Notes: generated by a model from the letters alone, not told the origin. A stretch of DNA of 64,000 nt from Halobacteriales archaeon SW_8_68_21 (GCA_003023405.1 PXST01000002.1:60128-124127); one strand, 5' to 3'; shown: positions 1 through 8,875, numbered from the stretch's first letter. Numbers and translations are program-made.

Positions 1-1
1 G

Positions 2-1345
2 ACGGTCGCGGAGGCGGTCGCCGCCGAACTCGACAATGCCTCGGCGCGGAACGTCGGGGCCGTTCCCGGCGAGCGGGCCGTGGAGGTCACGGAGCCGTCC
101 GTCACCGAAGACCAGTTCAGGCGGGCGATGGACGCCAGCGGCTACGAGTACGGCGACGTTCGCGAGGGCGTCACGCAGGAGACGCGCGACGAGACGATGA
201 ACGTCATTCAGGGGAAGATCAACGAGGCGGGGCTCTCGGGCGGCAGCGTCCAACAGATCCAGTCGATCACCGGCGAGTACTTCATCCTCGTCGAAGTGCC
301 CGGCGAGGGGCGGCAGGACGTGGTCGACCTCCTCGAGGAGCGCGGGACCGTCCGGATCGACATCGCGTACGCCGACGGGAACCGGACCGCCGTCGACGAG
401 GGCGTGTTGGTACAAAAAAACTTCGACGACATCGGGACCGCCACACAGAGCAACCGGGGCACGGGGTCGTACGTCCCCGTCACGGTCCGTAACTCCGGGG
501 AGAGCGGGCAGTCCCCGGCCAACACCTTCCAGGACGCCGTGGTCCAGCGCGGCTTCCCCGACGCGTACAACACCCGATCCGACCGATGTGAGTACGTCAA
601 CGGGTCGCTCACCGGCGAGCGGAACCCGTGCCTGCTGCTCGTCGTCAACGACGAGGTCGTCAACTCCTTCGGGATGGACTCGGGGCTCGCGGACAGCATG
701 GGCGACGGCTCGTGGGCTGAGACCGGTCGGTTCCGGCTCACGACCGGCGAGTTCAGCGAGGCCCAGACCATCTCGCTGAACCTCCGCGCCGGCGCACTCC
801 CGGCCGACCTCGACATCAGCGGCGAGGGGACCTCCTCGTCCATCTCGGCCTCGCAGGGGGAGAACTTCCGGACGTACTCGCTCGTCATCGGGGTTCTCTC
901 GGTGTTCGCCGTCGCGGGGATGGTGTTCCTCCGCTACCGCGAGCCGCGCGTCGCCCTGCCGATGATCGTCACGGCGCTGGCCGAGGTGTATGCGCTGCTC
1001 GGGTTCGCCGCGCTGCTCGGGTACCCGCTCGAACTCGCGGTGATCGCGGGCTTCATCGCGGTCGTCGGGACCGGCGTCGACGACCTCGTCATCATCGCCG
1101 ACCAGGTGATGAGCGAGGGCGACGTGAGCTCGCGGACCGTGTTCGACTCGCGGTTCCGTCAGGCCTTCTGGGTCATCGGCGCGGCCGCGGCCACGACCAT
1201 CATCGCGATGTCGCCGCTCATGGTGCTCTCGCTCGGGGATCTCTCCGGGTTCGCCATCTTCACCATCCTCGGCGTACTGATCGGCGTGCTGGTCACCCGC
1301 CCCGCGTACGGAGACATCCTCCGCCGCCTGCTAACGGTCAGGTGA
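2..1345 (+). CDS. secD: SecD, preprotein translocase accessory subunit (5' end outside window)
   Basis: C-terminal 447 residues of a SecD-type RND-like membrane protein that assists Sec-dependent export with SecF. The reading frame is open from base 2, so the start lies upstream of the window. A long extracellular domain (about the first 280 residues) is followed by five or so hydrophobic segments. The intramembrane motif GTGVDDLVIIADQV is the SecD GxGxDD signature that is tied to proton coupling in bacteria. The expected partner secF would be just upstream and is not visible. The C-terminus ends at LTVR with TGA. Family assignment is strong; the exact length cannot be given. Confidence 0.9.
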   Translation, partial: TVAEAVAAELDNASARNVGAVPGERAVEVTEPSVTEDQFRRAMDASGYEYGDVREGVTQETRDETMNVIQGKINEAGLSGGSVQQIQSITGEYFILVEVPGEGRQDVVDLLEERGTVRIDIAYADGNRTAVDEGVLVQKNFDDIGTATQSNRGTGSYVPVTVRNSGESGQSPANTFQDAVVQRGFPDAYNTRSDRCEYVNGSLTGERNPCLLLVVNDEVVNSFGMDSGLADSMGDGSWAETGRFRLTTGEFSEAQTISLNLRAGALPADLDISGEGTSSSISASQGENFRTYSLVIGVLSVFAVAGMVFLRYREPRVALPMIVTALAEVYALLGFAALLGYPLELAVIAGFIAVVGTGVDDLVIIADQVMSEGDVSSRTVFDSRFRQAFWVIGAAAATTIIAMSPLMVLSLGDLSGFAIFTILGVLIGVLVTRPAYGDILRRLLTVR

Positions 1346-1402
1346 CCGGCGACCGGAGAGAGTCCGCCTCCGGACACTCTGTCACGCTTCGTCGTTCCTT
1401 CA

Positions 1403-1432
1403 CGCGCCGCTCCTTCTCGCGCCGCTCCTTCT
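1403..1432. repeat. Two direct copies of a 15-bp unit in the secD-dtxR spacer
   Basis: CGCGCCGCTCCTTCT occurs twice head to tail in the 278-bp gap after secD. A related CGTCGTTCCTTCAC lies just before it. No function is evident. Confidence 0.7.
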
Positions 1433-1593
1433 CCCGTCGCGATGAGGTATCTCGCGTTCGTCGTCCGCGTCGCCCTTTCGGGGCGTCGCGACAATCGGGC
1501 AGTTCTGTCGCAGATATCGACGCGAGTCTTGCGTTCGTTGTCTGGAGCGGACGAAAAGCCGCGTCCCTCACGAGGCGAACGCGTATCCGACAA

Positions 1594-1605
1594 ACTATTA
1601 ATTTA
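1594..1605 (+). promoter_or_regulatory. Probable TATA-like promoter of the DtxR-family gene
   Basis: ACTATTAATTTA is an AT-rich island in GC-rich DNA, with its centre about 24 bases before the ATG at 1624. That spacing fits the leaderless transcripts common in haloarchaea. The A/T block could also contain a metalloregulator operator, but I see no clear palindrome. Confidence 0.5.
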
Positions 1606-1623
1606 GACCAGTCAAAACCGTCC

Positions 1624-2328
1624 ATGCCCACCGACGCCGTCGAGGATTATCTCAAGGCGGTCTATCGGATCGAGTCGCGGAGCGGCCCCCCCGTTTCGAC
1701 CTCGCAGATCGCGGAGGCGCTGGAGAAGACCCCCGCGACCGTGACGAGCATGGTGGAGACGCTCGCCGACCGCGGACTGCTCTCGCGGGAGAAGTACACG
1801 GGGGTCGAACTCACACCCGCCGGCGAGGTCGCCGCGCTGGAGGTCGTGCGTCGACATCGACTGATCGAGGCGTTCCTCGCGGAGCAGTTGGACTACGGGC
1901 CGACCGAGGTCCACGACGAGGCCGACGCGCTCGAACACCACGTCAGCGAGGAGTTCACGCGGCGGGTCGAGCGCCTCCTCGATTATCCGGCGGCCGACCC
2001 CCACGGAGACCCGATCCCGCCGGCGGACCTGTCGACGCCGGACGGCTCCGAGACGACGCTCGTCGCGGCGCTGGAGCCGGGCGAACGGGGGACGGTCGTC
2101 CGCGTGAGCGACCGCGACCCCGACGTGTTGGAGTTCCTCGTCGACGCAAACATCACGCCCGGAACGACCGTCGAGGTCGCCGATGTCAGGTCGTTCGGAC
2201 TGGTTACGCTCTTAACCGATGACGGGGCCGAACACAGCCTCCCGGAGGCGGTCGCGGACCGCGTGTACGTCCGCCGCGCGGCGGATTCGACGGCGACGAC
2301 GGACGGACAGGAGGCGGGTGACGCATGA
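1624..2328 (+). CDS. DtxR/MntR-family metal-dependent transcriptional regulator
   Basis: Represses or activates metal-homeostasis genes when loaded with Fe2+ or Mn2+. The 234-residue protein has an N-terminal winged helix (about 1-60: YLKAVYRIE, then SQIAEALEKTPATVTSMVETL), a dimerisation and metal-binding domain (about 65-130, with RRHRLIEAFL and HDEADALEHHV supplying the His/Glu/Asp ligands typical of DtxR), and a C-terminal FeoA/SH3-like domain (about 160-225). The ATG at 1624 is chosen because homologous sequence begins MPTDAVEDYL and a TATA-like box precedes it; the frame is open further upstream but reads as low-complexity. The stop overlaps the next gene's start by 4 nt, so it is probably co-transcribed with a GDT1-type transporter, suggesting manganese control. 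Confidence 0.9.
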   Translation: MPTDAVEDYLKAVYRIESRSGPPVSTSQIAEALEKTPATVTSMVETLADRGLLSREKYTGVELTPAGEVAALEVVRRHRLIEAFLAEQLDYGPTEVHDEADALEHHVSEEFTRRVERLLDYPAADPHGDPIPPADLSTPDGSETTLVAALEPGERGTVVRVSDRDPDVLEFLVDANITPGTTVEVADVRSFGLVTLLTDDGAEHSLPEAVADRVYVRRAADSTATTDGQEAGDA

Positions 2329-3035
2329 CCGGCTACGTCGAGATAATCGCCGTCGCGTTCGCCGCTCAGCTCGCCGTGTTGCCGGGCGAGAAGGCCCAAC
2401 TGATGATCGCGGGACTCGCGACGAAGTACGACCCAAAGGTCGTCGTCGCCGCTGCGGGGTCCGCGTTCGCCGGCTGGACCGCGGTCGAGATCGCGTTCGG
2501 ACAGGCCCTCCAGTCGGCGCTCCCGCCGCTCGCGCTGGACGCGGTGACTGTGGTGCTGTTCTTTGCCTTCGCGGTCCTGCTGTACCGCTCCGCCCCGTCG
2601 CGCGAAGCGGCGGGTGACGGGAGGGGCGAAGAGCGCACCGACGGCGGACTGGCGGCGTTCGACGACCCCTCGCTTCCTGGATGTCTCGACCGGTACAGCG
2701 GGTCTCTCGGGGGATTCCTTCCCATCTTCGCGCTCACCGCGACCGGCGAGTTCGGCGACAAGACCCAGCTCGTCACCATCGGTCTGGCGGTCCAGTACGG
2801 CGCGACCTCCGCCATCTGGGTCGGGGAAATGCTCGCGATCATCCCGGTCAGCCTCGCGAACGCCTACTTCTTCCACGCCTTCGCGGGGCGGGTCGACATG
2901 CGGCTCGCGCACCTCGGCTCCGCGCTGCTTTTCGCCTTCTTCGGTGCGGACACCGTGCTGTCGATTGCGACCGGCTTCTCGGTGTGGGAGACGTTCGTCG
3001 GGGCGGTCGGCGGGGTCGCGGCGGGACTGCTCTGA
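2325..3035 (+). CDS. GDT1/TMEM165 (UPF0016) family cation transporter
   Basis: Integral membrane protein of 236 residues with the two-repeat architecture of the GDT1 family, whose studied members move Mn2+ or Ca2+, often in exchange for protons. The second repeat has the full signature TGEFGDKTQLVTIGLA. The first repeat carries a degenerate version, LPGEKAQLMIAGLA, lacking the usual Gly-Asp. A hydrophilic loop of about 45 residues separates the halves. It starts inside the stop of the DtxR-type gene (ATGA overlap). The likely role is Mn2+ export under control of that regulator; the substrate is inferred from context. Confidence 0.85.
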   Translation: MTGYVEIIAVAFAAQLAVLPGEKAQLMIAGLATKYDPKVVVAAAGSAFAGWTAVEIAFGQALQSALPPLALDAVTVVLFFAFAVLLYRSAPSREAAGDGRGEERTDGGLAAFDDPSLPGCLDRYSGSLGGFLPIFALTATGEFGDKTQLVTIGLAVQYGATSAIWVGEMLAIIPVSLANAYFFHAFAGRVDMRLAHLGSALLFAFFGADTVLSIATGFSVWETFVGAVGGVAAGLL

Positions 3036-3070
3036 CACGCTGAGGAGGCCCGCTCGCCCTCCACGACCGG

Positions 3071-3781
3071 TCAGAACTCGTCTAACGCCGACTGCTCGGC
3101 GGCCGCCAGCGCGTCCTCGCAGGTGGCCCACGACTCGCGCGCACAGTCCGGCAGCGTCTCGTGGTCGCCGACGTACGCGGCGATGAACGACCGGGTGGCC
3201 GGGTCGCTCGGGTAGCCGCTGCCGATGTCGTCGTACTCGGGGTACGTGGCGTCGACGGCCACCATCGCGGCGTCGCGGGTCACCTTGGCGACGACGCTCG
3301 CGGCACCGACGAGCGGGTCGTTCTCGTCAGCCCCGTGTGCGGCAGTCACGTCGACCGAGGGAACGGAATCACCGTCCTCCGGTCGTTCTCCGTTCTCGCC
3401 CTCCGCGACGAACTCGCGGAGCCGCCGCGCGAACCGCTCCTCGCTGGTGTCGCCCGCGTCGGCGACGACGCGGACCGGCTCGGCGACCCCGGCGGGGCGG
3501 TCGGCGAGCGCCGCCCGGACCGCCCGCGCCTGTCCGCGGACGGTGAGCGTGTTCATGTCGGTGTCTGGACGGTCGATCTCGGCCGGCTCGACGCGGGCGA
3601 CGCCGACGGCGACATCGGGGTCCTCCCCGAGGGCCGCCGCCATCGACTCGCGTCTCGCCGGGGCGATCCGCTTTGAGTCGTCCACGTCGCCTGGGAGGCC
3701 CGCGGGGTCAGCGATCACCGCGGCCGCGACCATCGGTCCGAGCGCGGGTCCCTTGCCGGCTTCGTCGACGCCGAGGTACAC
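3071..3781 (-). CDS. rnhB: Ribonuclease HII
   Basis: Cleaves the RNA strand of RNA-DNA hybrids and single ribonucleotides in DNA. The 236-residue protein begins MYLGVDEAGKGPALGPM, which holds the first catalytic Asp-Glu pair, followed by DDSKRIAPARR. The later GAASVVAKVTRD block is the conserved helix of the family. A Glu/Asp-rich insertion near residues 120-140 is typical of halophilic proteins. It lies 53 bp downstream of rps8e on the same strand, so the two may share a transcript. Confidence 0.93.
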   Translation of the reverse strand: MYLGVDEAGKGPALGPMVAAAVIADPAGLPGDVDDSKRIAPARRESMAAALGEDPDVAVGVARVEPAEIDRPDTDMNTLTVRGQARAVRAALADRPAGVAEPVRVVADAGDTSEERFARRLREFVAEGENGERPEDGDSVPSVDVTAAHGADENDPLVGAASVVAKVTRDAAMVAVDATYPEYDDIGSGYPSDPATRSFIAAYVGDHETLPDCARESWATCEDALAAAEQSALDEF

Positions 3782-3834
3782 GTGTCGGTAATGGTACGGC
3801 GGGGAGAAATACCTTCAGAAAGGCGGACGCGAAC

Positions 3835-4206
3835 TCAGTCGAGCAGGACGGCGCTGACCTGACCGGTCTGGCCGGGTCGCGAGGTGACGCGCGCGCGGCC
3901 GGCGGACGTCTCGATGACCGCACCCTTTGTGACGATGTTCCGGCGGGCGTAGTTGACGTTCGCGGGGTTGTCGACGACGTTCTCGACCTCGGCCTCGGTG
4001 ACCTCGCCGCCGTCGGCGACCTGCGCGACGTTCGTCGAGAGCGCGCGGACCTTCTCGTCCGTGCCGCGGGCGTCGATGTACTGGAGGCGCGTCTCGTCGA
4101 CCGTCGTCTCGGCCGGCTCGCGGCCGAGCTGGTGGCGCTTCTTGTTCGAGGCGTGCTTGAGTCGGCCGCCGGTGCGCTTGCGCGTGGAGCGTCCCTGGTC
4201 TTTCAT
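3835..4206 (-). CDS. rps8e: 30S ribosomal protein S8e
   Basis: Archaeal/eukaryotic-type small-subunit protein of 123 residues. The N-terminus MKDQGRSTRKRTGGRLK and the central NKKRHQLGREPAETT are diagnostic, and the tail reads GRARVTSRPGQTGQVSAVLLD. Length is normal for archaea. Expression is probably from its own promoter in the 84-bp gap to the divergent-looking but same-strand channel gene upstream, with rnhB downstream. Confidence 0.96.
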   Translation of the reverse strand: MKDQGRSTRKRTGGRLKHASNKKRHQLGREPAETTVDETRLQYIDARGTDEKVRALSTNVAQVADGGEVTEAEVENVVDNPANVNYARRNIVTKGAVIETSAGRARVTSRPGQTGQVSAVLLD

Positions 4207-4290
4207 ACGGATATGAACAGCCAGCGAATACTTGAACCGTTCGACTCGTCCCGGCGTGGCGGCGAAACGCGCCGCGCGCGAACGGCGGCC

Positions 4291-5928
4291 TCAGGCGAAC
4301 GCGCGCTCGAACGCCCGGACGCTCTCGTCGGTGCCGGCGACGACGAGCTCGTCGCCCCGCTCGATCTGGGTCTCCGGCCCGATGTCGGTGACGAATTTGT
4401 CGTCCCGTTCGATAGCGATGGCGGTACAGCCGGTCCGCTCGCGGACGTTCGCCTCGCCGATCGTCCGGCCGACCAGCGTCGGCGTCTCGCTCCTGACGAT
4501 CTCGACGTGGGTGTCTAAGGAGAGCACGTCCCGGTCCGTGAGGACGGCCGACGCCGACATCCGGGCGGTCACGAGCAAGAGGGAGAGGACGTAGTCCGCG
4601 CCGGCGCGGTGCATCTTCGGAACGCTCTCGGGGTCCGCGACCCGCGCCAGTATCTCTACGTTCGGGGCGAGGTCGCGGACCACGAGGGTTGCGAACTCGG
4701 TGGTCGCGTCGTCCGGGAGCGCGAGGACGACGGTCTGGGCGTCGGCGACGCCGGCCGCCCGCAGCGTCTCCGGGTCGGTCGCGTCGCCGACGATGTCGAC
4801 AGCCTCGCCGTCCTCCCGGTCGATGACGGTGACGGGGAGGTCGGCGGCCCCGAGCGCGTCCGCGACCGTCTTCCCGACCCGTCCGTGGCCGACGACGACC
4901 GTCTCGCCAGCGCCGAACCGCCGCGACGCGGAGTTGGTCAGATCGACGAGCCGCTCCACCTGTCCCTTGGTCCCCGAGACGAGCAGGACGGTACCGGCCG
5001 ACAGCGTCGCGTCCGGCGGCGGTGCCGCCTCGAACGCCCCGCTGAACCACGCACCGATCACGTCGACCCCGGTCCGCTCGCCGATCCGGCTCCCGGCGAG
5101 CGTCGACCCGGCGAGGCCGCTCCCGTGGTGGACCGAGACCTCCGCGATCCGCAGCGACTCGCCGATCGCGACCGCCTCGTCGAGGTCGGTCCGCACGGCC
5201 GTCGTCACCTTCGAGGCGAGGCGCTCGCCCAGCAGCGACCGCGGGGAAAGCACCTCGTCGGCCCCGGCGAGCCGGTGGTACCGCTCGCGGCCGGGGTCTT
5301 TGACGACGCTTATGACGCGGACGTCCGTCGACAGCTCCTTCGCGGCGAGGACGATGCTGGCGTCCACGCGGTCGGAGACGTCGGTGACCAGCGCGCGCGC
5401 CGACCCGAGGTGTGCCCCTTCCAGCCCCGCGGTCGTCTCGGGGTCGGCGCGGATCACCCTGTGGCCGGCCTCGTACAGCGCCAGCGCGCGGTCGGGATCC
5501 GGCTCGACGACCACGTACGGGACGCCTTCGGACTCGAACTCGTCGAGTAGCGCGTCGGAGCGCGTGGTGTCGGAACGGACCACGACGTGCCCCGTCGCGT
5601 CGTCCTGAAGCGACCGGGGGGCGGTCGTCGAGAAGACGGACTCGAGGAGCGGAGTGGCGACGACCGGCAGCGCGCCGATGAGAAGCATCATGCCGACCAG
5701 ATCCATGACGGCGATGAACGCGTGCATCTCCTGGCTCTGCCAGTCGGCGGCGTCGCCGCCGAAGCCGGTCGTGGTGAACATCTCGATCGCGAACTGGAAC
5801 GACTCGGTCAGCGTGCGCGGGTCGCTCTCGAACACGCGCATCCCCCACCGGTAGGTGAACGCGGTGAACGCGAGTACGACACCGAGGAACGCGACGTACG
5901 ACACCACGCGACGCTTCCACGAGTCCAT
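4291..5928 (-). CDS. Two-helix potassium channel with two TrkA/RCK-like domains
   Basis: Membrane K+ channel or channel-like TrkA protein, 545 residues from the ATG at 5928 (MDSWKRRVV; an in-frame ATG at 5952 would add eight residues). The pore module is TM1, a pore loop with the filter-like TTTGFGGD, and TM2 (about residues 10-100). Two cytosolic Rossmann-type regulatory domains follow. The second has an intact nucleotide motif, GHGRVGKTVADAL; the first reads HVVVRSDTTRSD and has lost the glycine motif. Each is followed by a TrkA-C-like segment. In haloarchaea such proteins help manage the high internal K+ pool. The ion is inferred from the filter. Confidence 0.85.
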   Translation of the reverse strand: MDSWKRRVVSYVAFLGVVLAFTAFTYRWGMRVFESDPRTLTESFQFAIEMFTTTGFGGDAADWQSQEMHAFIAVMDLVGMMLLIGALPVVATPLLESVFSTTAPRSLQDDATGHVVVRSDTTRSDALLDEFESEGVPYVVVEPDPDRALALYEAGHRVIRADPETTAGLEGAHLGSARALVTDVSDRVDASIVLAAKELSTDVRVISVVKDPGRERYHRLAGADEVLSPRSLLGERLASKVTTAVRTDLDEAVAIGESLRIAEVSVHHGSGLAGSTLAGSRIGERTGVDVIGAWFSGAFEAAPPPDATLSAGTVLLVSGTKGQVERLVDLTNSASRRFGAGETVVVGHGRVGKTVADALGAADLPVTVIDREDGEAVDIVGDATDPETLRAAGVADAQTVVLALPDDATTEFATLVVRDLAPNVEILARVADPESVPKMHRAGADYVLSLLLVTARMSASAVLTDRDVLSLDTHVEIVRSETPTLVGRTIGEANVRERTGCTAIAIERDDKFVTDIGPETQIERGDELVVAGTDESVRAFERAFA

Positions 5929-6066
5929 CGATACGCCATACGGCGGCACCACACAAAAGCGGGCGGCATCGCGGCCGTCCGCCGACGCCGGGCAGCGACG
6001 GGGGGCGCAGCGGCCGTCGTCGGACGATGTTCGATCCTTTAAGTTCGGAGGGGCGAACCGTCAGGC

Positions 6067-6465
6067 ATGGTGCGGGATCCGTCGCAAGGCCCGGAGCCGC
6101 CGTCGGTCGACGAGGTGCTCGACGCGCTGGCCGACGACGCGGCCCGTCGGATCGTCGCGGCGCTCACCGAGCCGAAGACCGCGAGCGAGCTCTCCGAGGA
6201 GTGTGACATTCCCCTGTCGACGACCTACCGGAAGTTAGAGAAGCTCACCGACGCCTCCCTGCTGGCGGAGTCGACCGACATCCGGCGGGATGGACAACAC
6301 ACGACGCGGTACTCGGTTTCGTTCGACGCCGTCGCCGTCTCCGTCGACGACGGCGCGGAGAACGCCGAGGACCGTCGCGAGTTCGACGTGGAGTTCTCTC
6401 GGCCCGAGCGGACCCGAGACGAGCGACTGGCCGACCTGTGGTCTGAGCTACGAGAGGAAACATGA
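6067..6465 (+). CDS. ArsR-like winged-helix transcriptional regulator
   Basis: DNA-binding protein of 132 residues. The winged helix covers about residues 14-90: VDEVLDALADDAARRIVAAL, then SELSEECDIPLSTTYRKLEKL as the recognition helices, and RYSVSFDAVAV as the wing. The acidic C-terminal tail has no recognised domain. Its stop overlaps the start of a small membrane protein by 4 nt, a pairing common in haloarchaea, so it probably controls its own operon. The ligand is unknown. Confidence 0.8.
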   Translation: MVRDPSQGPEPPSVDEVLDALADDAARRIVAALTEPKTASELSEECDIPLSTTYRKLEKLTDASLLAESTDIRRDGQHTTRYSVSFDAVAVSVDDGAENAEDRREFDVEFSRPERTRDERLADLWSELREET

Positions 6466-6740
6466 ACCCGTATATCAACCTGACGATCATCGCCGCAAAG
6501 ACCGCCATCTTGGTGCTCGGTGGCAGCATCACCTACTACGCGCTCCGCGCGTACGACCGGACTGGAGACCGGTCGCTGCGGGAACTCGGCATCGGATTCG
6601 GCGTCGTCACCGTCGGGGCGCTGCTGGGCGGCGTCTCTCACCAGATCATCGGGGCCGGCCTCACGGTGGGGATCGCGATCGACGGCCTCCTCACGGCCGT
6701 CGGCTTCGCCGTCATCGTCTACTCGCTGTACTTGGAGTGA
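6462..6740 (+). CDS. Small three-helix membrane protein (DUF7521-like)
   Basis: 92-residue hydrophobic protein with three predicted membrane segments (about 6-25, 42-65, 70-90) and an ITYYALRAYDRTGDRSLR loop after the first. This matches my recollection of the haloarchaeal DUF7521 family, which is often encoded directly after a winged-helix regulator, as here with a 4-nt overlap. It may be the sensor or effector partner of that regulator. No biochemical role is known to me. Confidence 0.7.
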   Translation: MNPYINLTIIAAKTAILVLGGSITYYALRAYDRTGDRSLRELGIGFGVVTVGALLGGVSHQIIGAGLTVGIAIDGLLTAVGFAVIVYSLYLE

Positions 6741-6760
6741 CGCCCGGTTCGCGGAAGGGG

Positions 6761-6820
6761 CGGACGGCGCTCGGGAACGCGCGGACGGCGCTCGGGGACG
6801 CGCGGACGGCGCTCGACGAC
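6761..6820. repeat. Three tandem copies of a 21-bp unit
   Basis: The unit CGGACGGCGCTCGGGAACGC plus one base starts at 6761, 6782 and 6803; the third copy is partial. It lies in the 141-bp gap before the COG1709-type regulator. The period is a multiple of three but no gene covers it. Confidence 0.8.
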
Positions 6821-6881
6821 CCGCAGCGTCGACGCGCGACGAACGGTAGCCTTTTGCGGCGCTCGGTCCTCAACTCGCGGT

Positions 6882-7583
6882 ATGAGCGACGCACGAGAAG
6901 AGCTCTCCCGCCGGATCGCCGGCGAGATAACGCTCAGCGACGACCCGGGGGCGACCCTCCGGAAGTGGCGGACCGATTTCGACGTCTCGCAGACGGAGCT
7001 GGCCGACCAGCTCGGCGTCTCCTCGTCGGTCGTCTCCGACTACGAGAGTGGTCGCCGCGAGAGTCCGGGGATCGGGGTCGTGCGTCGGACCGTTGACGGG
7101 CTTCTCGACATCGACGAGCGTCGGGGCGGCGGGCGGCTCCGCCAGCACGCCAGGGTGCTCTCGGCCGGGTTCGAGAGCGACATCGTCCACGACCTCCGTG
7201 AGTACTCGACGGCGGTCCCGTTAGAGGAGTTCTACGAGGCGATGGACGCGACGGAGATCGTCCGCGGCGAACACGACCATGTCAACGGCCACACGGTGAT
7301 CGACTCGATCCAAGCGATCACGCGGCTGTCGAGCGAGGAGTTCTACCGGCTGTACGGCCAGTCGACGAACCGCGCGCTCGTGTTCACGCAGGTGACCCGC
7401 GGGGAGTCCCCGCTCGTCGCGCTGCGAGTCGTGAGTCCGACGCCGAACGCGGTCGTGCTTCACGGGATCGAGGACGGCGACCTGTGGGACCACGCCGCCG
7501 ACCTCGCCCGCGTCGACGGCGTCTCGCTGGCGACCTCGAACCGCGACCTCGACGACTGCCTCGCGGACCTCCAGACGCTGTGA
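6882..7583 (+). CDS. XRE-type helix-turn-helix regulator (COG1709-like)
   Basis: 233-residue archaeal transcription factor. Residues about 20-75 form an XRE/Cro helix-turn-helix: WRTDFDVSQTELADQLGVSS followed by VVSDYESGRRESPG. The C-terminal two thirds, with HVNGHTVIDSIQAITRLSSE and RALVFTQVTRGESPLVALR, resemble the conserved archaeal domain of COG1709, whose ligand is unknown to me. It is monocistronic; the ATG at 6882 is the first start in frame. The target genes are not evident from context. Confidence 0.78.
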   Translation: MSDAREELSRRIAGEITLSDDPGATLRKWRTDFDVSQTELADQLGVSSSVVSDYESGRRESPGIGVVRRTVDGLLDIDERRGGGRLRQHARVLSAGFESDIVHDLREYSTAVPLEEFYEAMDATEIVRGEHDHVNGHTVIDSIQAITRLSSEEFYRLYGQSTNRALVFTQVTRGESPLVALRVVSPTPNAVVLHGIEDGDLWDHAADLARVDGVSLATSNRDLDDCLADLQTL

Positions 7584-7686
7584 GGACGGCGAGTCCGTCG
7601 GCGTCGTCCGTGCCGACGACTTCGGTCCCGTCCGGTCCGACTGCCGAACCGCGGACCTGAAACCGCGGGCGACCGTTGGACCGGGT

Positions 7687-8235
7687 ATGAGCGACGACTA
7701 CGCCGAGCGCCTCCGCGCGAACCGCCGGGAGAAAGACGAGTTCTTCGCCGAACACCAGCAGTCGCCGATCCCGCCGGAGCAGCGCGACGAGTTCGGCGGA
7801 CTCGACTACTTCGAGCCGGATCCCACCTACCGCATGGAGGCGACCGTCACCGTCCACGACGAGCCGGAGCCGGTCGAGATGGAGACGACCGCGAGCAACC
7901 CGGTCCGGTACCTCCGAGTCGTCACCTTCGCGTTCGAGGTCGGCGGCGAGGAACACACGCTCGCGGGCTACCGACAGGAGGGGGACGACGGGCCGGTCTT
8001 CGTCCCCTTCCGCGACAAGACGACGGGCCAACAGACCTACCGGCAAGGCCGGTACATGGAGCTTACGCCCGAGCGAGACCTCGACGACGGCAACACCGTC
8101 GTCGTCGTCGACTTCAACCTCGCGTACAGCCCCTTCTGTGCCTACAACGAAACGTTCTCCTGTCCGCTCCCGCCGGAGGAAAACTGGCTGGAGACCGTGA
8201 TCCCCGCGGGCGAGCGGACGCCGGACCTCGGCTGA
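7687..8235 (+). CDS. DUF1684 family protein
   Basis: 182-residue soluble protein. Features of DUF1684 are visible: the N-terminal LRANRREKDEFFAEHQQSPI, a central region with the block VPFRDKTTGQQTYRQGRYMEL, and the C-terminal NLAYSPFCAYNETFSCPLPP. Family members are widespread in bacteria and haloarchaea and form a beta-rich fold, but no activity is established to my knowledge. It stands alone between a regulator and convergent dpsA. Confidence 0.85.
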   Translation: MSDDYAERLRANRREKDEFFAEHQQSPIPPEQRDEFGGLDYFEPDPTYRMEATVTVHDEPEPVEMETTASNPVRYLRVVTFAFEVGGEEHTLAGYRQEGDDGPVFVPFRDKTTGQQTYRQGRYMELTPERDLDDGNTVVVVDFNLAYSPFCAYNETFSCPLPPEENWLETVIPAGERTPDLG

Positions 8236-8326
8236 TCGCGAGCCGAACGGCTCCGTACGGTCGAAACGGATCGGTCGGAAAAATCGGGGTCAGCGTTCGG
8301 GTCGTTGCCGGCCCGCCGCGGTCGGT

Positions 8327-8875
8327 CTATTCGAGCGTCTCGCTCGTGACGAGCGTGTCGTCTTCGAGGTAGTGTTCGATGTGGTGACCGTGTTCCTCGA
8401 CGGTTTCGAGGATCTCGCGGAGCTGTTCCTCGGTGGTGTAGTCGCCGAGGTTGTTAGCGAGCTGGATGTGCTCGCGGAGCTGCTCGGTGATGTCGCCGAA
8501 GATTTCGAGGTCGTGTTCCAGCGATGTGCGGATGTCGTAGGCGTCGGCGTCTTCGGAGGTCACGGGCGCGTGCTCCTCGTAGTTCGCGCCGCCGGAGAGG
8601 GGCACGCCGCCGAGCGCCTGCGCGCGCTCTGCGAGCACGTCAGCGTCCTCTTCGAGGTCGACCGCGACCTCGCCGAGGTACTCGTGGATGCCGAGGAACT
8701 CAGCGCCCTCGACGAGCCAGTGGTGCTTTTTGATCTGGTGGTAGAGGACGTACGTCGCGGCCAGATCGTTGTTGAGCGCGTCGACGAGCTGTTCGGCCTT
8801 CTCCTCGGGGACGCGGAGCGCTTCGCTCTCGTGAACGTCGCCGTACCGTTGTCGGGCCTGCTTTTGGGTACTCAT
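8327..8875 (-). CDS. dpsA: DpsA, Dps/ferritin-like iron-storage and DNA-protection protein
   Basis: 182-residue ferritin-like protein that oxidises Fe2+ with peroxide and stores ferric iron in a 12-mer shell, protecting DNA. It has the length and sequence pattern of haloarchaeal DpsA: LNNDLAATYVLYHQIKKHHW on helix A (ferroxidase His) and HEYLGEVAVDLEEDADVLAE on helix B (Asp/Glu ligands at the dimer interface). The gene is monocistronic, with an AT-rich upstream gap of 80 bp containing a TTAAGTGG element about 30 bp before the start. Iron- and peroxide-responsive control is known for relatives but not shown here. Confidence 0.95.
   Translation of the reverse strand: MSTQKQARQRYGDVHESEALRVPEEKAEQLVDALNNDLAATYVLYHQIKKHHWLVEGAEFLGIHEYLGEVAVDLEEDADVLAERAQALGGVPLSGGANYEEHAPVTSEDADAYDIRTSLEHDLEIFGDITEQLREHIQLANNLGDYTTEEQLREILETVEEHGHHIEHYLEDDTLVTSETLE

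Noticed and set aside
3815..5956. A 713-codon minus-strand frame across rps8e and the channel gene
   Set aside because: Arg-rich shadow of two real genes in another frame; no domain, no start context.
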